Shown here one piece after another: positions 25,847 through 34,574 of a stretch of 56,873 bases of DNA. A program made the translations under genes and the position numbers. The notes under the pieces are model-generated. The model did not search any database. It was not told the DNA's origin and saw only the letters and a program-made list of their open reading frames with translations. Position 1 is the first letter of the stretch. The number at the start of each line of letters is the position of its first letter. Source of the DNA: CAZOKZ01 sp964580585 (GTDB lineage: Bacteria; Sumerlaeota; Sumerlaeia; SLMS01; JAHLLQ01); contig CAZOKZ010000027.1 in assembly GCA_964580585.1 (NCBI GenBank), positions 1-56,873 of the forward strand, in the 5' to 3' direction.

Positions 25847-26389
25847 GTGTCTCGTATTGGTAAACTCCCGATAGCCATCCCCAGTGGCGTGCAAGTCAAC
25901 GTTACCCCGACCCAGGTCAGCGTCAAGGGCCCCAAGGGAACGTTGAAAGTTGAAACGCGCGGCCACGTGGACGTCAAAATCGAAGATGGCAAAATCGTCG
26001 TCCTTCGCTGGAACGACCAGCGTCAGTCGCGTGCCTATCACGGTCTGTATCAGCGTTTGATCCAGAACTCGGTGACCGGTGTGACGACGGGCTATAAAAA
26101 AGAACTGGAAATTCAGGGTGTCGGTTACAAAGCCGCCGTCCAGGGCAAAAAACTCGTCCTGAACCTGGGCCACTCGCACCCGATCGAAGTCGATCCGCCC
26201 TCCGGGATTACACTGTCGGCTCCCAAGCCCACGGAAGTCATCATCGAAGGAATCGACAAACAGTTGGTTGGACAGGTGGCAGCAAACATCCGTGGCCATC
26301 GTCCGCCTGAACCCTACAAGGGCAAAGGCGTTCGCTACAAAGGCGAATATGTCCGTCGCAAGGTCGGTAAGACCAGCGGCAAGAAGTAA
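25847..26389 (+). CDS. rplF: 50S ribosomal protein uL6, GTG start
   Basis: A 180-residue protein with two similar domains near the sarcin-ricin loop. Motifs: SRIGKLPIAIPSGV, VKGPKGTL and the C-terminal GQVAANIRGHRPPEPYKGKGVRY. The GTG at 25847 follows CCGGAGG at good spacing. It lies 21 bases after rpsH. Confidence 0.98.
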   Translation: MSRIGKLPIAIPSGVQVNVTPTQVSVKGPKGTLKVETRGHVDVKIEDGKIVVLRWNDQRQSRAYHGLYQRLIQNSVTGVTTGYKKELEIQGVGYKAAVQGKKLVLNLGHSHPIEVDPPSGITLSAPKPTEVIIEGIDKQLVGQVAANIRGHRPPEPYKGKGVRYKGEYVRRKVGKTSGKK

Positions 26390-26471
26390 TCTCGCAGGAA
26401 CATTCTCATTTGTCCCGCGATAAGGTCGGCTACTACGCGTCGCCTTAAGAGTCCGGGAGGTTGAAAAAAAA

Positions 26472-26855
26472 ATGAACGTAACGCACAAAACACGCAAAAC
26501 AAAATGGGGACGCCTCAAGCGCCGCCATCTGCATATCCGCCGGAAACTCTCTGGCACCGCCGAACGTCCTCGTCTGATGGTTCGCAAAACCGCGCGCCAC
26601 ATCTACATCATGGTGATCGACGACACGCCGGCCAATGGCTCGAAAACACTGTTTTCGCTGGACACGAACTCGAAAGAAAACAGCAGCAAGAACTTCGCGA
26701 ACATTGCATGCGCCAAAGCCCTCGGGCTGCGCGCTGGTCAGGCACTGAAAGAAAAAGGCTACACGGATGTCGTGTTTGACCGTGGCGGTTACCGCTATCA
26801 CGGTTGCATCAAGGCTCTTTGCGATGCCGTGCGTGAAGCCGGTATCACGGTCTGA
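26472..26855 (+). CDS. rplR: 50S ribosomal protein uL18
   Basis: A 127-residue 5S rRNA-binding protein. It has the basic start (KTKWGRLKRRHLHIRRKLSG), the segment RPRLMVRKTARHIYIMVIDD and the C-terminal VVFDRGGYRYHGCIKALCDAVREAG. Slightly longer than the E. coli protein (117). GGGAGG precedes the ATG. Confidence 0.97.
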   Translation: MNVTHKTRKTKWGRLKRRHLHIRRKLSGTAERPRLMVRKTARHIYIMVIDDTPANGSKTLFSLDTNSKENSSKNFANIACAKALGLRAGQALKEKGYTDVVFDRGGYRYHGCIKALCDAVREAGITV

Positions 26856-26904
26856 TCCGCCAAAGCCTTCACCACCGACCATTTTGAACTGGGAATAAGC
26901 CAAC

Positions 26905-27627
26905 ATGAGCGTTGCAGAAGACAAAGAATTCAATTCGGCGATGTCGAAAGAAGAAAAGATAGTGGTACCTGTAATGGGCACCCCAATCGATCCTTCCAAG
27001 CTCGATCTCCGTGAGGAAGTCGTCAGCCTGAACCGCGTTGCCAAAGTTGTTAAAGGCGGTCGTCGATTCAGCTTCGCCGCACTTGTTGTGGTTGGCGATG
27101 GACACGGCCACGTCGGTGTCGGTTTCGGTAAGGCGAACGAAGTGCCCGATTCGATTCAGAAAGCCGTCGAAGCAGGCAAACGTAACCTCATCCACGTTCC
27201 GATCATCGGTCGTACGATTCCTCATGAAATCATCGGCAAATTCGGCGCCGGCAGCGTGATGCTCAAGCCCGCCGCCGAGGGTACCGGTTTGATTGCCGGG
27301 CCAGCGGTTCGTGCCGTTCTGACAATGGCGGGTATCGGCGACTGCTTGACCAAAGTGCTTGGCAGCGATAACCAGCTCAACGTGGTCAAGGCCACATTTG
27401 AAGGCCTCAAATCACTGGGTACCGCAGAAAGCGTTGCCGCCCTGCGCGGCAAGACCCTCGAAGAACTCCTGGGTAACAAGGCTGCCGAACGTTATCGCCT
27501 TGGTCGCGAAGAAGCCATGAGCATGAAAGCCGAACTGGCCCAGGTGCGCCGCGAAGAAAAGAATAGCCGTCTTGGAACATACACCGCTGGCGGTCGAAAA
27601 GATAAAGAAGACGCCAACAAGGACTGA
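26905..27627 (+). CDS. rpsE: 30S ribosomal protein uS5 with N- and C-terminal extensions
   Basis: A 240-residue protein, against about 167 in E. coli. The double-stranded RNA-binding part starts near residue 37 (LREEVVSLNRVAKVVKGGRRFSFAALVVVG in parts) and the S5 C-terminal domain has GSVMLKPAAEGTGLIAGPAVRAV. About 35 residues at the N-terminus and about 40 charged residues at the C-terminus (ending GRKDKEDANKD) are extra. uS5 works at the mRNA entry channel and in decoding accuracy. GGGAA precedes the ATG; a later in-frame ATG would remove part of the extension. Confidence 0.96.
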   Translation: MSVAEDKEFNSAMSKEEKIVVPVMGTPIDPSKLDLREEVVSLNRVAKVVKGGRRFSFAALVVVGDGHGHVGVGFGKANEVPDSIQKAVEAGKRNLIHVPIIGRTIPHEIIGKFGAGSVMLKPAAEGTGLIAGPAVRAVLTMAGIGDCLTKVLGSDNQLNVVKATFEGLKSLGTAESVAALRGKTLEELLGNKAAERYRLGREEAMSMKAELAQVRREEKNSRLGTYTAGGRKDKEDANKD

Positions 27628-27672
27628 TCCTGAGTTCAGCGCCAAGGCATGACCTCCCGGAGAACGATTGAA

Positions 27673-27858
27673 ATGAGCAAAGTACGTATCACTTGGGTAA
27701 AGAGCACCATCAACTGCAAACAAAATCATCGCCGCACGATTGAAGCGTTGGGTCTCCGCCGGTTGCATCATACGGTGGTCAAAGAACTCACCCCGCAGAT
27801 CAAGGGCATGATCAAAAACGTCGAATTCCTGGTTCAAGTTGAGGAAATCAAAGAATGA
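27673..27858 (+). CDS. rpmD: 50S ribosomal protein uL30
   Basis: A 61-residue protein beginning MSKVRITWVKSTINCKQNH and containing TIEALGLRRLHHTVV, the family pattern. The start at 27673 is preferred over one eight codons upstream, because GGAGA lies between them. The stop overlaps the rplO start (ATGA), so the two are coupled. Confidence 0.95.
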   Translation: MSKVRITWVKSTINCKQNHRRTIEALGLRRLHHTVVKELTPQIKGMIKNVEFLVQVEEIKE

Positions 27859-28298
27859 AGATCCATGAACTTCCTGCAGACCCCGGACGCAAGCAGAAGA
27901 AAAAACGCTTAGGCCGTGGCGAAGGTAGTGGCCGCGGCAAGACAGCCGGTAAGGGCAACAAGGGCCATCAGGCACGCGCTGGGCACTCCAAGCGCTCGCC
28001 CTTTGAAGGCGGCCAGATGCCGTTGATGCGCCGAATTCCCAAATTCGGCTTCACTAACCCGTTCCGCAAAGAATACGAAGTCGTCAACGTCTCCTCGCTC
28101 GATAAGGTCTTCGACACGGGCGCCACTGTGGACGTCGAAGCGCTCAAGAAGGCACGCTTGGTGCGTACCGATAAACCTGTCAAGGTTTTAGGCAACGGTA
28201 ATGTGTCGAAAAGCTTCACGCTTAAGGTTCATGCCGTGTCGCAAAGTGCGTTGGATAAAATTTCCAATGCGGGCGGATCGGTCGAACTGATCAAGTAA
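27855..28298 (+). CDS. rplO: 50S ribosomal protein uL15
   Basis: A 147-residue protein with a long Gly/Lys-rich N-terminal tail (KRLGRGEGSGRGKTAGKGNKG) and the segment PFEGGQMPLMRRIPKFGF. The C-terminal domain closes with ALDKISNAGGSVELI. Standard length and position before secY. Confidence 0.98.
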   Translation: MKIHELPADPGRKQKKKRLGRGEGSGRGKTAGKGNKGHQARAGHSKRSPFEGGQMPLMRRIPKFGFTNPFRKEYEVVNVSSLDKVFDTGATVDVEALKKARLVRTDKPVKVLGNGNVSKSFTLKVHAVSQSALDKISNAGGSVELIK

Positions 28299-28342
28299 AC
28301 GGGTGTTGGACAGCCCATACCCGCAACGATGGGAAGCTTTCG

Positions 28343-29806
28343 ATGTTAGATATTATCAGAAAACTGTTCGACTTCAATAATGACGCCTACAAGGACCTTC
28401 GTCGGAAGGTCCTTTACACATTGATAATGATCGCTGTTTACCGGATCGGAAACCACATTCCGACGCCGTTTGTGGACAGCGAACGCGTTCGTGAGTTCTT
28501 CTCCAATGCTGCTTCGAGCAAAGGCTTGTTCAGCATGGTGGACATGTTCACCGGTGGTGGTTTCGGCAAAATGACCATCATGGCCATCGGTATCATGCCC
28601 TACATTTCAGCCCAGATTATTCTGCAGCTCCTGATGATCGTGTGGCCGAAACTCGAGAAGATCAAAAAAGAAGGCGAAGCCGGCCAACGCAAGATTGAAC
28701 AATGGACACGCTATGGCACCGTGTTGATTTCAACGGTCCAGGCCATCGGTGTCGCCATTTTCATGTACAAAAGCGGCTTTGTGGTTCCGGAACTGGCCGA
28801 CGCAACCTATGGCTTTATTCCCGGGTGGTTCATCTTCGGGTTTGTCGCGATGTTGGCAATCACGACGGGAACGGTTGTTCTGATGTGGATCGGCGAACGC
28901 ATTACCGACAATGGTGTTGGCAATGGAATTTCGCTCATCATTGCTCTGGGCATCATGGCCAGCTATCCTTCGGCGATGCACCTGATGGTGATGAACATCC
29001 AGAACGAATCACTGGCGAAAATCTGGATTCCGATTCTGCTTTCGCTGTGTATTCTGACGACTGTGGTGATTATCCTGATCCAGGAAGGCGCGCGCAAAAT
29101 TCCGATCCAGCACGCCAAACGCACCGTTGGCCGTCGCGTTCAACAATCGCAGACCACGTACCTTCCGTTGAAGGTTAATACTGCGGGCGTTATTCCAGTC
29201 ATTTTCTCCAGTGCAATCCTGACGTTGCCGCAAACGCTCTTCAGTGGATTTGGGGCAGGCGACGGTGGTACCTTTAGCACCTTGGGCGTCTGGTTTTCCT
29301 CCGCCTCACCGCATAACCTTTATTCGTTCTTTGACATTCAGAAGGAAAGTATCTTCCTCCTGTTGAAAATGACGAATATTTACACGATTCTCTATGTTAT
29401 TCTCACGGCTTTCTTCTGCTTCTTCTACACGGCAGTGACCTTCAATCCGCAAGACGTCGCAGACAATCTGCAAAAATCCGGCGCATTCATTCCGGGATAC
29501 CGTCCTGGAAAACAAACCGCCGATTATATCGACATGGTTTTAACGCGCATAACGACCGTTGGAGCGACTTTCCTGGTTGCTGTGGCGTTGATTCCCATGA
29601 TGCTGTCCGTTTCGTTCGACATTCACTACAGTTATGCCGAATTTGCGGGCGGTACCGGGTTGATCATCGTCGTTGGTGTGATTCTGGACACCATGAAGCG
29701 CATTGAAAGCCAGATGCTGATGCAGCACTACGATGGATTCAAAATCCGCCGCCAGGCAGGTGGTGGCAGTGGTGGAAGCCGTCGTTGGTCAGGTCGTAAA
29801 AAGTAA
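28343..29806 (+). CDS. secY: Preprotein translocase subunit SecY
   Basis: The channel subunit of the Sec translocon, 487 residues with about ten membrane helices. Landmarks: helix 1 (LYTLIMIAVYRIGNHIP), the region GIMPYISAQIILQLL, the lateral-gate segment GERITDNGVGNGISLII, the cytoplasmic loop QHAKRTVGRR, and FNPQDVADNLQKSGAFIPGYRPG before the last helices. It is about 45 residues longer than E. coli SecY, mainly in a Ser/Gly loop near residue 320 and the Gly-rich tail. The lipoproteins and prepilins in this window would be exported through it. Confidence 0.98.
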   Translation: MLDIIRKLFDFNNDAYKDLRRKVLYTLIMIAVYRIGNHIPTPFVDSERVREFFSNAASSKGLFSMVDMFTGGGFGKMTIMAIGIMPYISAQIILQLLMIVWPKLEKIKKEGEAGQRKIEQWTRYGTVLISTVQAIGVAIFMYKSGFVVPELADATYGFIPGWFIFGFVAMLAITTGTVVLMWIGERITDNGVGNGISLIIALGIMASYPSAMHLMVMNIQNESLAKIWIPILLSLCILTTVVIILIQEGARKIPIQHAKRTVGRRVQQSQTTYLPLKVNTAGVIPVIFSSAILTLPQTLFSGFGAGDGGTFSTLGVWFSSASPHNLYSFFDIQKESIFLLLKMTNIYTILYVILTAFFCFFYTAVTFNPQDVADNLQKSGAFIPGYRPGKQTADYIDMVLTRITTVGATFLVAVALIPMMLSVSFDIHYSYAEFAGGTGLIIVVGVILDTMKRIESQMLMQHYDGFKIRRQAGGGSGGSRRWSGRKK

Positions 29807-29874
29807 ACGAAACCCTTCGACAAGGCATTCGGAGAGGTTTAGCTTAAGCAGTGCCCCAAGGAGAGTGAGACGCG

Positions 29875-30528
29875 GTGAACGTAGTACTCTTTGGCGCTCC
29901 GGGTGCGGGCAAAGGAACCCAGGCGGAACTGATTTGCAGCAAGTTTCACCTGACGCATATTTCAACCGGCGATTTGATCCGAAACGCCATCCGGGCGGAA
30001 TCACCCCTCGGAAAAAGCATTCGGGAGCAGGTTGAAAAAGGGAACTTGATATCGGATGAACAGGTCGTGGAACTGGCCTGCGAGTTGATCGAATCGAAGA
30101 GAAGCTCGAGCGACAGCTTTCTTTTCGACGGTTACCCCCGAAATCTCGAGCAGATCTCGATGCTTGAACAGATCTGTGAACGATATAACCTGACCGAACC
30201 GGTTGCCGTGAGCATGGATGTTCCCGAGTCGGTCTTGATGTTGCGCATTACGGGACGTCGAATTTGTCAAAAGTGCAAAAAGACGTTCAATGTATATGTC
30301 AATCCCCCGCGCGAAGAAGATGGCTGCGGAATTGATAAATGTCCGCTGATTCAACGCGCGGACGATACTCCCGCCACCGTTCGCGAACGACTGCGGGTGT
30401 ATCACGAAAAAACGGAACCGGTTTTGCATCACTACGAGATGCGCGGTCATCTGGCTTCGATCAACGGCTCCGGAACGGCAGAGGAAGTCTTTGAACGAAT
30501 CTGTAAGATTTTGACGGAACAGTATTAA
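29875..30528 (+). CDS. adk: Adenylate kinase, zinc-type LID
   Basis: Interconverts ATP + AMP and 2 ADP. The 217-residue enzyme has the P-loop GAPGAGKGT (7-15), the AMP-binding STGDLIRNAI and FDGYPRN, and a long-form LID with four Cys (CQKC...CGIDKC), the zinc-binding variety. The start is GTG at 29875 with AAGGAGA upstream. It stands between secY and map as in many bacteria. Confidence 0.98.
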   Translation: MNVVLFGAPGAGKGTQAELICSKFHLTHISTGDLIRNAIRAESPLGKSIREQVEKGNLISDEQVVELACELIESKRSSSDSFLFDGYPRNLEQISMLEQICERYNLTEPVAVSMDVPESVLMLRITGRRICQKCKKTFNVYVNPPREEDGCGIDKCPLIQRADDTPATVRERLRVYHEKTEPVLHHYEMRGHLASINGSGTAEEVFERICKILTEQY

Positions 30529-30543
30529 GGCAGGCTAAGGCAA

Positions 30544-31326
30544 TTGACGAACAGCATGGCGAGGCAGACACGACATTCCATCGAGCTGAAAAGTGCTGCC
30601 GAGATCGATCTGATGCGTCACGCGGGCCATCTTCTGGACCGCGTTTTGAAAGAAGTAGTAGCAAATGTCCAGGAAGGTGTGACGACCCTGGAGTTGGACA
30701 AGCTGGCTCATAGCCGCATCAAGGAAGCCAAAGCGAAACCGGCATTCCTTCGGCTGTATGGATTTCCCAACACGCTGTGCATCTCGGTGAACGAAGAAGT
30801 GGTGCACGGCATTCCCGGCAAACGCAAACTGGTGCCGGGCGACGTGATCTCGATCGATTGCGGCGTAGGTTGGAAAGGTTTTTTCGCCGATGGCGCGTAC
30901 ACCGCAGCCGTGGGCGAAGTTTCGCCGGAAACCCGGCGTTTGATGGATGTAACGAAGGAATCGCTCGACCGGGCGATCGAGCAATGCAAACCCGGTAACC
31001 GGTTGGGCGATATTGGCTGGGCCGTCCAGTCGCATGTCGAGGCAAATGGCCTCTGCATCATCGAAGAATACGGCGGTCACGGCATTGGGCGCAAGGTTCA
31101 CGAGGACCCGCGCGTTGAAAATTACGGCCAGGCGGGCAAAGGGCTGAGACTCAAGCCTGGTATGGTCATTGCCATCGAACCCATGGTGGCGATTGGCACG
31201 GGAAAGACAAAGGTTCTCTCCGACGATTGGACCGTTGTGACACGGGACGGCAGTTTGGCGGCCCATTATGAGCATACAGTGGCGATCACAGAAGACGGAT
31301 GCGAAATTCTCACGCGATCGACATAA
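30544..31326 (+). CDS. map: Type I methionine aminopeptidase
   Basis: Removes the initiator Met from new proteins. The 260-residue enzyme has the five metal ligands in context: Asp in SIDCGVGW, Asp in FFADGAYT, His in GGHGIGRKVHEDP, Glu in VIAIEPM and Glu in YEHTVAITEDG. The frame begins with TTG at 30544, five bases after TAAGG; an ATG at 30556 is an alternative that would drop four residues. It follows adk by 15 bases. Confidence 0.97.
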   Translation: MTNSMARQTRHSIELKSAAEIDLMRHAGHLLDRVLKEVVANVQEGVTTLELDKLAHSRIKEAKAKPAFLRLYGFPNTLCISVNEEVVHGIPGKRKLVPGDVISIDCGVGWKGFFADGAYTAAVGEVSPETRRLMDVTKESLDRAIEQCKPGNRLGDIGWAVQSHVEANGLCIIEEYGGHGIGRKVHEDPRVENYGQAGKGLRLKPGMVIAIEPMVAIGTGKTKVLSDDWTVVTRDGSLAAHYEHTVAITEDGCEILTRST

Positions 31327-31436
31327 AAAACTGCTGTTTGCCTTGACACGAGCAGCCGTCTGTCGATCATTCCATGGCTTCTGTGACGATAATCGAGGCC
31401 ACTAACCCATTCGACTTGGAAGAAGATTATAGTTTT

Positions 31437-31655
31437 ATGGCCAAAGAGAAAGGCATCGAAGTAGAGGGCGTCGTAACCGAAACACTGCCAAACGCAATGT
31501 TTCGCGTTGAACTGGACAACGGCATGAATGTGTTGTCTCACATTTCGGGCAAAATGCGGATGCACTACATCCGAATCCTGCCCGGCGACCGCGTCACAGT
31601 GGAACTGTCGCCCTATGATCTGACTCGGGGCCGTATCACGTACCGAAACAAATAA
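31437..31655 (+). CDS. infA: Translation initiation factor IF-1
   Basis: A 72-residue OB-fold factor, exactly the family length when started at 31437. It reads MAKEKGIEVEGVVTETLPNA and closes with SPYDLTRGRITYRNK. It blocks the 30S A site during initiation. The frame is open 21 codons further upstream, but that part has no ribosome-binding site and no family match. GGAAGAAG lies about 12 bases before the ATG used. Confidence 0.96.
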   Translation: MAKEKGIEVEGVVTETLPNAMFRVELDNGMNVLSHISGKMRMHYIRILPGDRVTVELSPYDLTRGRITYRNK

Positions 31656-31720
31656 TCCCCCGCGTGGGCGAAAGCGCCATCGGGTGGTGTAAACTGGGAT
31701 AACAAGCAGGAGTTTCGACC

Positions 31721-31834
31721 ATGAAAGTGCGCGCTTCCGTCAAGCGTATCTGCAAGGACTGCCGAATCATTCGGCGCCGCGGTGTCGTCCGCGTGATTTG
31801 CAAGAACCCCCGCCATAAGCAGCGCCAGGGTTAA
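31721..31834 (+). CDS. rpmJ: 50S ribosomal protein bL36
   Basis: A 37-residue zinc-ribbon protein read from ATG at 31721 to TAA at 31832-31834. It reads MKVRASVKRICKDCRII and ends NPRHKQRQG; the ligands Cys11, Cys14, Cys27 and His32 are intact, so it is the zinc-binding form. AGCAGGAG lies upstream. It fits the usual infA-rpmJ-rpsM order. Confidence 0.96.
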   Translation: MKVRASVKRICKDCRIIRRRGVVRVICKNPRHKQRQG

Positions 31835-31862
31835 TACTTAAGGTAAAGCAGGAGAATGCAAC

Positions 31863-32231
31863 GTGGCACGTATTGCTGGTGTTGACCTTCCGAGAGACAA
31901 ACGCGTCGAGTACGGCTTGACATACATTTTTGGAATTGGCGTGGCGCGCAGCCGCGAGATTCTGCAAGCAGCCGGAATCGACATGAACACGCGCGTCCGT
32001 GATCTGACCGAAGCCGAAGTGACGAAAATTTCGGCGGTGATTACGGGCAAATACAAGGTCGAGGGCGATTTGCGCCGCGAAATCGGCCAGAACATCAAAC
32101 GCCTGATGGACATCGGGTGCTATCGTGGCCTGCGCCACCGTCGCGGCTTGCCCGTTCGCGGACAGCAGACGCGCACCAATGCCCGCACCCGCAAGGGGCC
32201 GCGTCGCACCGTGGGCGCCAAAAAGAAATAA
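31863..32231 (+). CDS. rpsM: 30S ribosomal protein uS13
   Basis: A 122-residue protein of the 30S head contacting the P-site tRNA. Motifs: ARIAGVDLPRDKRVEYGLTY and the C-terminal RHRRGLPVRGQQTRTNARTRKGPRR. The start is GTG at 31863 with AGGAG upstream. First gene of the alpha block. Confidence 0.98.
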   Translation: MARIAGVDLPRDKRVEYGLTYIFGIGVARSREILQAAGIDMNTRVRDLTEAEVTKISAVITGKYKVEGDLRREIGQNIKRLMDIGCYRGLRHRRGLPVRGQQTRTNARTRKGPRRTVGAKKK

Positions 32232-32288
32232 CACAATCCGTGCGCACTGAATTCGCACACTGAGTAATATTCAAGGAGCACTTGTCAG

Positions 32289-32684
32289 ATGGCCAAAAAA
32301 GGCGCCGCTGCCCGTACAAAGAAAAAAGCGAAAAAAAGCATTTCGCATGCGGTCGTGCACATTCACGCGACCTTTAACAATACGATCGTGACCTTTGCCG
32401 ACCCGGCAGGAAACACCATTTCCTGGGCCAGCGCTGGTTCCTCGGGCTTCAAAGGCTCGCGCAAGAGCACCCCGTTCGCGGCTGGCCAGGCATCGGAAAA
32501 AGCCGCCAACGCAGCTCGTGAACACGGCGTCGTTTCCTGCGAAGTCGTGATCAAAGGCCCAGGTTCGGGTCGTGAATCTGCTGTTCGCTCGCTTCAAGCT
32601 GTCGGCTTGACGGTTCGCAGCATCAAAGACGTTACGCCGATCCCGCACAATGGCTGCCGCGCTCCCAAGCGTCGCCGCGTCTGA
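32289..32684 (+). CDS. rpsK: 30S ribosomal protein uS11
   Basis: A 131-residue platform protein. Motifs: HIHATFNNTIVTFAD, WASAGSSGFKGSRKSTPFAA and the C-terminal DVTPIPHNGCRAPKRRRV. A basic, Lys-rich N-terminal tail precedes the core. AAGGAG is upstream. Confidence 0.98.
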   Translation: MAKKGAAARTKKKAKKSISHAVVHIHATFNNTIVTFADPAGNTISWASAGSSGFKGSRKSTPFAAGQASEKAANAAREHGVVSCEVVIKGPGSGRESAVRSLQAVGLTVRSIKDVTPIPHNGCRAPKRRRV

Positions 32685-32742
32685 CCAACCGTAACGAAAA
32701 TTCGACCGTCAGAATATTTCAATCGAATCAGAGGTTTACACA

Positions 32743-33372
32743 GTGGCTCGTTATACAGGACCTGTTTGCCGTCTTTATCGCCGTGAGGGCAAGAATCTGC
32801 ATCTGAAGTCGTCGCGTTCGGCAGCGGCACGTCGCACGCTTGAACGCTTGACGACGCCTCCCGGCCAGCATGGCCGTGCGCCGAACAAAATGTCCACCTA
32901 TGGCGTTCAGCTTCGTGAAAAGCAGGCGTGCAAGCGTATCTACGGAATTCTGGAAAGCCAGTTCCGTCGCTACGTGGCTCGCGCCGAGCGCTATCGTGGC
33001 GTCAGCGGTACCGTGCTGCTTCAATTGCTGGAGCGCCGTCTGGACAATGTCGTATATCGCGCCGGCTTTGCCGTGACGCGCGCCCAGGCTCGCCAGCTTG
33101 TCGGCCACAACCACATTCTGCTCAACGGCAAGCGCGTCAATGTGCCTTCCTGCGAAGTGCGTGTGGGCGATGTCATCTCGCTTGCACCCAAATCGAACGA
33201 TCTCAAGGTCGTCAACGAAGCGCTGGAATACGCAACGGCTCAAGGTCGCAAGGGCTGGATCACCTTCAACGACGCGGATAAATCCGCTACGTTGAACGCG
33301 ATCCCTGCACGCGAGGATCTGGACGATATTGACGTCCGCGAGCAGCTGATCATCGAACTTTACTCGAAGTAA
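32743..33372 (+). CDS. rpsD: 30S ribosomal protein uS4
   Basis: A 209-residue primary assembly protein. It starts ARYTGPVCRLYRREG with a single Cys, so it is the zinc-free form. The S4 RNA-binding domain lies at about 98-160 (LERRLDNVVYRAGFA and LLNGKRVNVPS). The start is GTG at 32743 with GAGG upstream. S4 represses the alpha operon in E. coli; here two hairpins follow before rpoA. Confidence 0.98.
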   Translation: MARYTGPVCRLYRREGKNLHLKSSRSAAARRTLERLTTPPGQHGRAPNKMSTYGVQLREKQACKRIYGILESQFRRYVARAERYRGVSGTVLLQLLERRLDNVVYRAGFAVTRAQARQLVGHNHILLNGKRVNVPSCEVRVGDVISLAPKSNDLKVVNEALEYATAQGRKGWITFNDADKSATLNAIPAREDLDDIDVREQLIIELYSK

Positions 33373-33382
33373 TCTTTCAACC

Positions 33383-33445
33383 TTCCGGTTCTTCTCACCG
33401 AAGAATCGGATTCGCTTTTTGCCGAGCCGGATTTACCGGCTCGGC
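33383..33445 (+). promoter_or_regulatory. Tandem hairpins between rpsD and rpoA, possible attenuator
   Basis: First hairpin: an 11-bp stem TCCGGTTCTTC / GAAGAATCGGA (one G-U pair) at 33384-33410, followed by TTCGCTTTTT, an intrinsic-terminator layout. Second hairpin: GCCGAGCCGG-ATTTA-CCGGCTCGGC at 33421-33445, just upstream of the rpoA ribosome-binding site. Together they could set the ratio of RNA polymerase alpha to ribosomal proteins; this role is inferred. Confidence 0.65.
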
Positions 33446-33474
33446 TCATGTCTGTAAAAACAGGAGAGTACTTC

Positions 33475-34506
33475 ATGGAGCTGGAACTTAAGCCGCTCAT
33501 CCGCCCGACCCGGCTTGTCCCCGACAAGCTGACTCTCAGTGATACCTATGGCCGCTTTACGGTCGAGCCGCTCGAGCGCGGATTCGGCACCACGCTGGGT
33601 AACTCCCTGCGCCGCGTATTGCTTTCGTCAATCCAGGGGGCTGCGGCAACCAGCGTGCGTTTCGAAGGTGTTCGTCACGAATTCATGGCGATTCCTGGAG
33701 CACGCGAGGACGTCAATGACGTGATCCTCAACCTGAAACAAGTCATCTTCAAGATGGATGGCGCGCAGGACAAAACCACCATCTTTCTGGACAAAAAAGG
33801 CCCCGGACGCGTGACAGCGGGCGATTTCAGCCTCCCCGAAAACGTGACGGTTCTCAATCCCGACCAACACATTGCCGAGCTCACCGAGGGCGCCCATTTT
33901 GAAATGGAAGTTCTCGTGGCTCAGGGCCGTGGCTACATGGCAGCGGTTTACCCGGAAATGGAAGACGAAGACGATATCGGTATCCTGCCGATTGATGCCG
34001 TTTTCTCGCCCATCCGCCGCGTGCGTTACGAAGTATCCGACGCTCGCGTTGGTCAACGTACGGACTACGACCGTCTTGTGTTTGAAGTGAACACCGACGG
34101 CAGCGTTCGTCCGGAAGAAGCGATCAGCTTTGCCGCAAAAATCCTTCGCGATCACCTGGATATCTTCATTCGCATCGAAGACCGCGACATGGCCGTTTCG
34201 GAAACGATCGGCGGTGGCGGTGAAGACGGCGGCGACGGCGTTGCTCCGATTCAAGCCATCCTCGACAAGTCGATCGAGGAACTGGAACTTTCGGTGCGTT
34301 CGTTCAATTGCCTGGAAGCGGCTGGCATCAAGACGATCCGCGACCTGGTGCAGAAGACCGAAAGCGAAATGCTGAAGTATCGTAACTTCGGCCGCAAGTC
34401 GCTCTCGGAAATCAAGGCTATCCTCAAACAATACAACCTCAGCTTCAACATGAAGCTGGACGAGCGGGGTCTCCCCGTGAATATGAGTTCCGACGATCGG
34501 GACTAA
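33475..34506 (+). CDS. rpoA: RNA polymerase subunit alpha
   Basis: A 343-residue subunit. The N-terminal dimerisation domain (1 to about 235) has FGTTLGNSLRRVLLSS and EVNTDGSVRPEEAI. The C-terminal domain (about 265-330) has IEELELSVRSFNCLEAAGI and LKYRNFGRKSLSEIKA, the part that binds UP elements and activators. The linker has a Gly/Asp-rich stretch. The ATG at 33475 follows CAGGAGAG; an in-frame ATG nine codons earlier lies at the foot of the hairpin. Confidence 0.98.
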   Translation: MELELKPLIRPTRLVPDKLTLSDTYGRFTVEPLERGFGTTLGNSLRRVLLSSIQGAAATSVRFEGVRHEFMAIPGAREDVNDVILNLKQVIFKMDGAQDKTTIFLDKKGPGRVTAGDFSLPENVTVLNPDQHIAELTEGAHFEMEVLVAQGRGYMAAVYPEMEDEDDIGILPIDAVFSPIRRVRYEVSDARVGQRTDYDRLVFEVNTDGSVRPEEAISFAAKILRDHLDIFIRIEDRDMAVSETIGGGGEDGGDGVAPIQAILDKSIEELELSVRSFNCLEAAGIKTIRDLVQKTESEMLKYRNFGRKSLSEIKAILKQYNLSFNMKLDERGLPVNMSSDDRD

Positions 34507-34574
34507 AACCGACAGGCGGTTTCAAGAACCGTCTGCGGCGATCACACCCTTTTTGATGAAGAGGCATTAGGACC

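Noticed and set aside
25289..26602. A 437-codon minus-strand frame across rpsH and rplF
   Set aside because: It lies opposite well-supported ribosomal genes and has no recognisable motif. Such shadows are common opposite codon-biased genes.
31343..31371. A promoter inside the cluster before infA (TTGACA at 31343)
   Set aside because: No acceptable -10 hexamer lies at 16-18 bases, so the match is probably chance.
31374..31436. A 21-residue N-terminal extension of IF-1
   Set aside because: There is no ribosome-binding site before 31374, and the start at 31437 gives exactly the family length of 72.
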